From Bacillota bacterium (lineage in GTDB: Bacteria > Bacillota > Bacilli > Lactobacillales > Enterococcaceae): a stretch of DNA of 9,163 bases. A program made the translations under genes and the position numbers. The notes beneath the pieces are model-generated. The model worked only from the letters and a program-made list of their open reading frames with translations. It ran no database searches and was not told the origin of the DNA. Of the stretch, positions 1 to 5,061 are shown piece after piece. Within the stretch, counting starts at the first letter, position 1; each line of letters begins with the position of its first letter. The stretch spans positions 1-9,163 of the forward strand of contig JAEWFE010000348.1 of the NCBI GenBank assembly GCA_023389005.1, written 5' to 3'.

Positions 1-63
1 GCAAGCCATTTTACAGAATTAGTCAAGGGCGATTCGTCAAAAATGCCTCAACGAATTAAATGA
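1..63 (+). CDS. Possible C-terminal tail of a protein entering from the left edge (unidentified)
   Basis: Reading from base 1, 20 sense codons run without interruption to a TGA at 61-63; the tail ends in ...SSKMPQRIK. It is convergent with the truncated RloB-like gene, and the two stop codons are 16 bases apart. The codons look plausible for a real gene, but a 20-codon open stretch can also occur by chance in this AT-rich DNA. I do not recognise the protein. If real, it is the end of a gene, perhaps of the element or rearrangement that removed the 3' part of the RloB-like gene. No clear terminator is visible between the two stops. Confidence 0.25.
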   Translation, partial: ASHFTELVKGDSSKMPQRIK

Positions 64-79
64 CAAACATAAAAATTGT

Positions 80-355
80 TTACTCGTTCAATAATATTTG
101 TTTTTCATAGAACTTTTTGAATTTCCGCTTCTTACTCATCTTATTAATTGTATTGATAGCATGTTGAACCAACGTTAACCCCTGCATGCGATAAGACTTT
201 GCTTTGATTTTGTTACTCAGTACATTCTTAGCCGAATACCTACGCTTAATCATATGAATATAAACTTCTTCCGTCTCACCTTCACAAAAAATCATCACGT
301 TCGGTCGTGGCTTTTTATGGCGTTTTTGTCTCTTCTCTCTACCCAACTTTCCCAC
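80..355 (-). CDS. RloB/AbiLii-like TOPRIM-family protein, probably 3'-truncated
   Basis: This 91-residue product matches the beginning of RloB-domain proteins: a very basic N-terminus (KLGREKRQKRHKKPRP) followed by a beta strand and the motif FCEGETEE at residues 23-30, where Glu25 matches the conserved acidic residue of the first TOPRIM motif. Family members are usually about 200 residues and go on to a DxD motif and an SNPCFE-like segment; neither is present, since the frame stops after KKFYEKQILLNE. The reverse frames just beyond the stop do not restore the family sequence, so this looks like truncation by rearrangement rather than a single frameshift. The start is GTG (353-355), immediately after the TAA of the upstream ATPase gene, with only a weak AGAAAG upstream, which suggests translational coupling. 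In defence pairs of this kind the TOPRIM protein is thought to be the nuclease effector; this copy is probably inactive. The RloB assignment is fairly firm, loss of function is inferred. Confidence 0.7.
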   Translation of the reverse strand: MGKLGREKRQKRHKKPRPNVMIFCEGETEEVYIHMIKRRYSAKNVLSNKIKAKSYRMQGLTLVQHAINTINKMSKKRKFKKFYEKQILLNE

Positions 356-1570
356 TTACTTTCTATTTACTGCTAAATCAATAAGTTTTTGCGTTTCTAT
401 ATTGGGAATACCGCCAAACAACCCTTTAAGATAACGACGATAATAGGTAATGTCACTTCTCGAACCTTTAGTGTCTTCCGCGAAATCAAATAAGGAATAC
501 AGCTGGCTTTCTCCACGATAATTTTTATCAATAAAATAGATTTGATCCTTGCGTAATTGATTGTCCATTAATTGCAAATCATGCGTTGTCAAAATGAATT
601 GCGAACCATCCTCAGTCGCATTAAACAACTGGACTAGCGAAAGTGAAAGCTCTTGGTGAAAAGCATCATCAAATTCATCTAAAATAAAGACTTTTCCTTG
701 CTTATTAAACAATAAATGTAACGCTAGCGTAATTAATTTTTGTGTACCAGCTGATTCTAAAGCATAACTGATGCGTTCCTTGCCTACCAATAAATGGTCT
801 TGGTCATATTTATTATATACAACATATAACTGACTCATTTTAGTTTTTCCATCAACTAAATCAAACACAGGTTCAACATCAACAATATTCATATCAGCTA
901 ACTTCAAAAAAGATAATAATCGCAACTTATTTTCTTCGTCTTCTAATAACTCTAGATTCATTAATTGACGATCAAATAAAACAAGTTGCTCATCAAACCA
1001 TTTCATGATACGGATTGCATGCTGATCGTTTTTTTCCTGTAACAGATGCAAGCCTAGTAAATTATCTCTAAGCTCATCGCGATAACCCTGATATTTAGAA
1101 GGAATTATCGTTACTTGGCCATTTTTTCTTTCAAAATAGGCAGTATAATCGTCTTGTTTTTTATCATATATTTGAAAGCACTCATCACAAATTTGGTCTT
1201 CTTTATATGAAAAACAATATTTATACAACATCTTTTGATAAATTAATTCAATTTCAAACACAGTAGGCTGATTCATACTTGATTGATTCATACGGAAAGC
1301 ATAGTAAGGCAATTTCTCATTAATTGATTGTTTAGGGTGTAGAATCATTTCTCTCATCCAATGCAGCCCTTCAACTAAATTACTCTTTCCCGAAGCATTC
1401 GCGCCAAAAACCACTGCATTTTTTATCAATTTAATATCCGAACCATAATTTTCGGGTATTACAGAAAATGTATTGTTTGGATATTTCCGTAAATAAGGAC
1501 CTGTTTCTAATGATAGACATTGCCTTTCTTTAAACGATAAAAAATTAGTCACCGCAAATTGAACTAGCAT
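356..1570 (-). CDS. ABC-type AAA ATPase of an RloA/AbiLi-like defence pair
   Basis: This 404-residue protein is an SMC/RecF-like P-loop ATPase (AAA_15/AAA_21 type). The N-terminus (VQFAVTNFLSFKE) is the typical opening strand. Walker A is GANASGKS at 56-63, an ABC-signature-like segment LESAGTQK is at 271-278, Walker B with catalytic acid is VFILDE at 294-299 (Asp298, Glu299), and a switch histidine lies in TTHD (His330). The middle third (about 85-235) is the variable insertion. ATP-binding and hydrolysis residues all appear intact. The ATG is preceded by TAAGGAGT seven bases upstream, a strong ribosome binding site. The gene is followed with no gap by the RloB-like gene, the pairing seen in RloA-RloB, lactococcal AbiL and, by analogy, PARIS, where the ATPase senses phage and controls a TOPRIM nuclease. 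A role in phage defence is inferred from this pairing; the protein could act differently now that its partner is cut short. A solitary OLD-like or RecF-like repair function is less likely. Confidence 0.8.
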   Translation of the reverse strand: MLVQFAVTNFLSFKERQCLSLETGPYLRKYPNNTFSVIPENYGSDIKLIKNAVVFGANASGKSNLVEGLHWMREMILHPKQSINEKLPYYAFRMNQSSMNQPTVFEIELIYQKMLYKYCFSYKEDQICDECFQIYDKKQDDYTAYFERKNGQVTIIPSKYQGYRDELRDNLLGLHLLQEKNDQHAIRIMKWFDEQLVLFDRQLMNLELLEDEENKLRLLSFLKLADMNIVDVEPVFDLVDGKTKMSQLYVVYNKYDQDHLLVGKERISYALESAGTQKLITLALHLLFNKQGKVFILDEFDDAFHQELSLSLVQLFNATEDGSQFILTTHDLQLMDNQLRKDQIYFIDKNYRGESQLYSLFDFAEDTKGSRSDITYYRRYLKGLFGGIPNIETQKLIDLAVNRK

Positions 1571-1609
1571 TTTTCTACTCCTTAACGTTTTTTCGTTTTT
1601 TACAAACTA

Positions 1610-1638
1610 ATATTAACACTTCACAACAGATTGAGCAA
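1610..1638 (-). promoter_or_regulatory. Weak candidate promoter for the ATPase-RloB unit
   Basis: On the minus strand TTGCTC (1633-1638) and TAATAT (1610-1615) are separated by 17 bases and would start transcription roughly 30 bases before the ribosome binding site. Each hexamer is only a partial match to sigma-A consensus. A promoter is expected here because the preceding dehydrogenase operon ends in a strong terminator. Confidence 0.25.
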
Positions 1639-1643
1639 CTCAA
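1631..1643. repeat. Short perfect palindrome upstream of the ATPase gene
   Basis: TTGAG-CAA-CTCAA is a perfect 5-base inverted repeat with a 3-base centre, located about 60 bases upstream of the ATPase start and overlapping the candidate -35 element. It could be a regulator binding site or a small hairpin. Arms this short can arise by chance. Confidence 0.25.
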
Positions 1644-1717
1644 GTATTTATTAAAATATATGCATTTCACTTACTTATACTATCACGAACAATCTATCAA
1701 AAACCGAAAAGACGTTT

Positions 1718-1748
1718 AAAAAAAGCAACCCCGATTTGCGAGGTTGCT
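1718..1748 (-). terminator. Rho-independent terminator of the yjiH-dehydrogenase operon
   Basis: On the minus strand, AGCAACCTCG pairs with CGGGGTTGCT around a 5-base loop (stem arms 1739-1748 and 1724-1733, one G-U pair), followed directly by seven T (A-tract 1718-1724 on the plus strand). It begins about 15 bases after the dehydrogenase stop codon and insulates that operon from the downstream ATPase gene. Confidence 0.92.
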
Positions 1749-1763
1749 TGTTTAAGATTTGAT

Positions 1764-2741
1764 TTATGCTTGAATTTGTTTTAGATTGACAATTTCTGCA
1801 TGGGCCAAATCACCATTTAAGAAGGCTTGAATGTTTTTAAAGTTGTCCTGTACGCCTTGAATGAAAGCTTCTTGAGAGTAAAAAGCAATGTGCGGTGTTA
1901 AAACAACATTATCCATCTGCATAAATGGTAGTTTGCTCAAATCAGGATCTTCACTATGCACCACGTCTAAAATCGCATAAGAAAGTTTACCTGATTGCAA
2001 GGCTGCGACTAAATCCTCTTCATTTACCACTCCACCGCGTGAAGAGTTGATAAAGACTGATTGATTTTCACAAAGATTAAATAATTTAGCATTCAACATT
2101 TCTTTCGTGCTATCATTTAATGGTAAGTGTGAAGAAATATAATCACTATGCGCAAAAATTTCTTCAAGACTTACTTGTGTCACACCTGCATTTGCGAAAA
2201 CTTCTGCAGGAACAAACGGATCATAAGCCATCACTTTGCAGCCAAAAACTTGTAGACGCTGCGCAACTAAGCGTGGAATATTGCCAAATCCGATAAGTCC
2301 CACGGTTAATGAAGATAGACGGCGCATATCTGGGAACAACTCGTAATCCCACTTGTGATCGACTTTAACCGATTGATTGAAATCAAGGATACGACGATTA
2401 TGTGAAAGGATAGCCGCGACGACATAATTCGCCACCTCATCGACACAATATTGCGTAATATGTGAAACTGGCAATTGACGTTCATTCGCATAAGCCAAAT
2501 CCACTGAATTAAAACCTATAGAACGATAAACCACTAATTTCAAGTTTGGTAATTGCGATAAGACTTCTTTAGTCAAAGGTTCATACACGGTAATAATAAT
2601 ATCCGCATCTTTTGCATTTTCAATAATTTCGCTTGGTGTTTGACTAGGACGTACCACCATTTCTAAATCTAAATTTAAAGCTTGAATCGCTTGTAATTCA
2701 TGTTCAAACATATTATCTTCAAATAATCTTACTACTTTCAT
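1764..2741 (-). CDS. D-isomer-specific 2-hydroxyacid dehydrogenase (CtBP/D-lactate dehydrogenase-like)
   Basis: A 325-residue NAD(P)-dependent oxidoreductase that would interconvert a 2-keto acid and its D-2-hydroxy acid in the cytoplasm. The expected parts are in order: the catalytic-domain segment RSIGFNSVD (73-81), the YCVDEVANY stretch (98-106) resembling the C-terminal-binding-protein branch, the nucleotide-binding loop GFGNIP (151-156) with Asp174 in AYDP (an acidic residue that favours NAD over NADP), then Arg235 in NSSRGG, Glu264 in HSEDP and His284 in TPHIAF as the catalytic Arg-Glu-His set. The third glycine of the usual GxGxxG loop is Pro156, which is unusual but may be normal in its subfamily. 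Length is typical. AGGAGA sits six bases before the ATG. The gene starts 14 bases after the YjiH-like gene, so the two are co-transcribed, and the strong terminator follows. The substrate cannot be read from sequence; lactate, phosphoglycerate and other hydroxy acids are all possible for the family. Confidence 0.9.
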   Translation of the reverse strand: MKVVRLFEDNMFEHELQAIQALNLDLEMVVRPSQTPSEIIENAKDADIIITVYEPLTKEVLSQLPNLKLVVYRSIGFNSVDLAYANERQLPVSHITQYCVDEVANYVVAAILSHNRRILDFNQSVKVDHKWDYELFPDMRRLSSLTVGLIGFGNIPRLVAQRLQVFGCKVMAYDPFVPAEVFANAGVTQVSLEEIFAHSDYISSHLPLNDSTKEMLNAKLFNLCENQSVFINSSRGGVVNEEDLVAALQSGKLSYAILDVVHSEDPDLSKLPFMQMDNVVLTPHIAFYSQEAFIQGVQDNFKNIQAFLNGDLAHAEIVNLKQIQA

Positions 2742-2755
2742 GAAAATTCTCCTAT

Positions 2756-4102
2756 CTATCTAACAAAAAATTTCGCAATCAAAATAACAAATACTAATGA
2801 TAAGAAAGTACGCTCTAAAAAGATGACGATGACATGCCAAAATTTCATCTGTTTATTCGTTGAAATCAGTAATGTCGCAGTTTCAGATAAATAAATGATT
2901 TGAATAATACTCATCATAGCGATAATCACACGACTGACTGCAGATTCAACAGATTGTCCTAAAATAACCGGTAAATAATTATCAGCTAGTCCTGACATAA
3001 TCGCACTTGCTGTGGTTTCAGGACTTGCAACACCAAATAACATTAAAATCCATTCCACTGGCATAGAAACAATCTTCAATAATGGCGTATATAATGAAAT
3101 CACTAAAGCAAGCGTACCCCAACATACGATAATTGGCGTTAACCAAAATACGTAGAAAGTCATATTGTCAATTTTAGCAACAAAATTCGAAAAGTTAGAT
3201 TCATTGGCACGACGCACGGCATTATTCGCAGCACGTGTTAACCAATTACCGGTCTTTTCCACTTTGATTTTAGAAACAGTCGAACCATCCGCATAAGTAT
3301 CTGGGAAAGTAGATAACGGTGGAATGCGGACACCAATCGCTGCAACAATCACACTCACTACAGCTAAACCTGCTAAAATCAACCCAAAATAATCAATAAC
3401 ATTTAATACCGAGCTCACCAAAACAATCCAACCAATACTACCTGTAGCAAACTGTGAACCAATAACAGCCATTTCACGAACAGTAAAATACCCTTTTTGG
3501 AAAAACTCCTCAGTGGCCATAATCGCAACATTTCCTGGTCCAACCCAAGCACTGATTATATTTACCGCACAAATTTCAGAAACCTTGAAGATTGGCTTTA
3601 CAATACCACCCACAATTTCACCTAAAAATTCCATTGCACCAAACTCTAAAATAAAGGTTTGGAAAAGTAACATCATCGGTACTAGTACGGATAACTGAGT
3701 AGCTAAAGATAACATCGTACCACCCGTATCAGGTGAATTAATAAATGCTGGACCGACTTTAAAATAAACCATCAAAGCAATAATAGCGCCAATTACGCGA
3801 TTAATCGTATAAAACAGACTAGTAGAAAAGAGTTTCTTTAGTAGTCTTTGTTTACGGATGATTGTGTCGCTTTTCACTTGATCAATTACAGATAAAAGCG
3901 CACTCAAAACAATAAATGCAACCATAATCGCGCTAAGTGGCCCATTGAATGTCTTCACGAAAATTTTTAAATAGTGGAAAAGAATTGTATCCACTGAGCC
4001 ATCAAAACTAAAGGGAATCAGTACTAAAACCGTTCCTAACACTGTAAATATAATGAACTTCATGAGTCCGATAAAATATGAATTATCTTTTGTTTTCTCC
4101 AT
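2756..4102 (-). CDS. YjiH family membrane protein (nucleoside-recognition GATE domain), putative transporter
   Basis: A 448-residue integral membrane protein resembling the YjiH family. Hydrophobic segments can be seen at about 12-30, 54-72, 97-116, 133-152, 211-230, 237-257, 317-337, 349-370, 391-412 and 421-444, with a polar, basic linker at about 265-312. Two glycine/serine-rich GATE-like motifs stand out: AWVGPGNVAIMATEEF (185-200) and ASPETTASAIMSG (359-371); each follows the pattern of a re-entrant, small-residue-rich segment. It would act in the cytoplasmic membrane. GATE-domain proteins are suspected transporters or gated pores but substrates are generally unknown, so transport is inferred. 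The ATG has AAGGAGA upstream at 4109-4115. It is the first gene of an operon with the 2-hydroxyacid dehydrogenase, under a strong promoter with a likely IclR operator, which suggests import or export of a compound handled by that enzyme. Confidence 0.82.
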   Translation of the reverse strand: MEKTKDNSYFIGLMKFIIFTVLGTVLVLIPFSFDGSVDTILFHYLKIFVKTFNGPLSAIMVAFIVLSALLSVIDQVKSDTIIRKQRLLKKLFSTSLFYTINRVIGAIIALMVYFKVGPAFINSPDTGGTMLSLATQLSVLVPMMLLFQTFILEFGAMEFLGEIVGGIVKPIFKVSEICAVNIISAWVGPGNVAIMATEEFFQKGYFTVREMAVIGSQFATGSIGWIVLVSSVLNVIDYFGLILAGLAVVSVIVAAIGVRIPPLSTFPDTYADGSTVSKIKVEKTGNWLTRAANNAVRRANESNFSNFVAKIDNMTFYVFWLTPIIVCWGTLALVISLYTPLLKIVSMPVEWILMLFGVASPETTASAIMSGLADNYLPVILGQSVESAVSRVIIAMMSIIQIIYLSETATLLISTNKQMKFWHVIVIFLERTFLSLVFVILIAKFFVR

Positions 4103-4123
4103 TTCAATTCTCCTTTTAGCAAA

Positions 4124-4142
4124 TTCGGAACACCATTCCGAA
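4124..4142. promoter_or_regulatory. Likely IclR-family operator (perfect palindrome)
   Basis: TTCGGAA-CACCA-TTCCGAA is a perfect 7-base inverted repeat with a 5-base centre. GGAA...TTCC arms are common in IclR-family operators. It covers the predicted transcription start of the yjiH operon (about 4139-4141) and the first leader bases, a position where a bound regulator would block transcription. The divergent IclR gene next door is the obvious ligand; binding is inferred. Confidence 0.7.
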
Positions 4143-4146
4143 AAAG

Positions 4147-4175
4147 ATTGTACATCTTTTAACAGAGTCTGTCAA
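4147..4175 (-). promoter_or_regulatory. Strong sigma-A promoter for the yjiH-dehydrogenase operon
   Basis: On the minus strand, a perfect -35 TTGACA (4170-4175) and -10 TACAAT (4147-4152, one mismatch to TATAAT) are separated by exactly 17 bases. Such a strong core promoter normally needs a repressor to be switched off, in agreement with the palindrome just downstream. Confidence 0.88.
4162..4172. repeat. Small inverted repeat overlapping the yjiH -35 element
   Basis: ACAGA-G-TCTGT is a perfect 5-base inverted repeat with a 1-base centre, lying in the spacer and running into the -35 hexamer. Its sequence differs from the GGAA/TTCC palindrome, so it would be a site for another regulator, or chance. 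Confidence 0.25.
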
Positions 4176-4209
4176 CAAAGAATTGTTAGTTTTATCACAA
4201 AAAATTTTC

Positions 4210-4240
4210 TGCTATAATAAGGAAAAATAGGCATGGAGGA
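4210..4240 (+). promoter_or_regulatory. Extended -10 promoter and ribosome binding site of the IclR gene
   Basis: TGCTATAAT (4210-4218) is a perfect -10 hexamer with the TG extension, which can compensate for the absence of a good -35: the 17-base-spaced hexamer is TTTTAT. Transcription should begin near 4225. GGAGGA at 4235-4240 lies five bases before the ATG at 4246. The promoter is divergent from that of yjiH and does not overlap it, so the main palindrome, about 70 bases away, need not autorepress this gene. Confidence 0.75.
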
Positions 4241-4245
4241 ATTCG

Positions 4246-4995
4246 ATGAGTAAAGAAAATGATCTAATCAAATCAATTGACAATGCTTTTTCACTTTTAG
4301 ATTTATTGAGCGAACACGGTCCTTTAGGGATTTCAGAAATAACAAGATTATCTGGACTAGCCAAAACCACTGTCTTTCGGATTTTAAAAACCTTAGAACA
4401 TCGCGGCATCGTCATGCAAATTGAAGATGAAATTTATGCGATTAGTTACAAAATATTAAAATACCAACCTTCGCCTTTAAATGAGCAACAATTGATTAAA
4501 GTAGCTAAACCATATATGCAAGAATTTTCACAAAAAACTGGTGAAACGATTAACTTATCGATTTTATATCGGGATGAAATTTATATTATTCATTCTGAAA
4601 GTGGAGAAAGCTATATGCTACAATCTTCATTAACACCAGTCACAGACCTGTATTGCTCTTCTATGGGTAAAATATTTTTAAGCGAAATGGCAGCAGATGA
4701 ATTAGAAAAATATTATCATAAACCGTTATTTAAACGTACCATCAACACAATTATTCACTATCCTGATTTTTGTGAAGAACAACAAAAAATCAAGCAAAAT
4801 CATATTGCCTATGATCACGAAGAATATGAATATGGCCTCACTTGTATGGCGACTGGCCTGTATCAAAATGGTCAATTAATTGCGGCTCTTGGCTGTTCTG
4901 GTCCAACCACACGTCTAGGATTCAAAGGCCTCGCACAACTAGAAGAAAACCTCAAAAAGACCGCCGAAACCATTAATCAGTTGTTAGAAGTATAA
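4246..4995 (+). CDS. IclR family transcriptional regulator
   Basis: A 249-residue DNA-binding regulator of normal IclR length. The N-terminal winged helix-turn-helix covers about 6-70, with the helix-turn-helix at GISEITRLSGLAKTTVFRIL (28-47). The C-terminal GAF-like effector-binding domain covers about 80-245 and contains the family pattern around YDHEEYEYGLTCMATGLY (189-206). Cysteines 137, 200 and 217 and the ring of small residues near 216-220 lie in the region that lines the ligand pocket in relatives. It is transcribed away from the yjiH-dehydrogenase operon and shares a 143-base intergenic region with it that contains a GGAA/TTCC palindrome over the yjiH start site, so it is most likely the local repressor. 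Activation cannot be excluded, as IclR proteins do both. Its ligand is probably the substrate or product of the neighbouring transporter and dehydrogenase. Confidence 0.92.
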   Translation: MSKENDLIKSIDNAFSLLDLLSEHGPLGISEITRLSGLAKTTVFRILKTLEHRGIVMQIEDEIYAISYKILKYQPSPLNEQQLIKVAKPYMQEFSQKTGETINLSILYRDEIYIIHSESGESYMLQSSLTPVTDLYCSSMGKIFLSEMAADELEKYYHKPLFKRTINTIIHYPDFCEEQQKIKQNHIAYDHEEYEYGLTCMATGLYQNGQLIAALGCSGPTTRLGFKGLAQLEENLKKTAETINQLLEV

Positions 4996-5050
4996 AAAAA
5001 CACCCCCTGCAGCCGGCTATACGCACGAAGCTAGCTGCAGGGGGGTGTAT
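4994..5050. terminator. Large hairpin terminator between convergent genes
   Basis: CACCCCCTGCAGC (5001-5013) pairs with GCTGCAGGGGGGTG (5034-5047) with one extra G bulged; a few more inner pairs (GCT 5016-5018 with AGC 5029-5031) narrow the 20-base loop. On the minus strand the stem is followed by seven T (A-tract 4994-5000), making it a strong terminator for the esterase operon; the A-tract overlaps the IclR stop codon. On the plus strand the following bases (ATTCTATC) are only moderately T-rich, so termination of IclR is likely but weaker. Confidence 0.88.
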
Positions 5051-5061
5051 TCTATCATTGA

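Noticed and set aside
65..82. AAACA...TGTTT as a terminator or insertion-sequence end
   Set aside because: The stem is only about five weak pairs with no adjacent T-tract, and no matching inverted repeat was found elsewhere in the window.
2306..2491. A 61-codon frame overlapping the dehydrogenase gene
   Set aside because: It is on the same strand in another frame inside a conserved coding region and has no initiation signals or family resemblance.
4174..4187. AACAA-AGAA-TTGTT as a further operator
   Set aside because: Five-base arms of A, C and T in AT-rich DNA are likely by chance, and no match to the main palindrome is seen.
4183..4188. TTGTTA as the -35 element of the IclR promoter
   Set aside because: It is 24 bases from the TATAAT, too far for sigma-A; the TG-extended -10 explains the promoter better.
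4212..4415. Antisense 67-codon frame across the IclR promoter and start
   Set aside because: It runs against a well-supported gene, has no ribosome binding site and no recognisable protein features.
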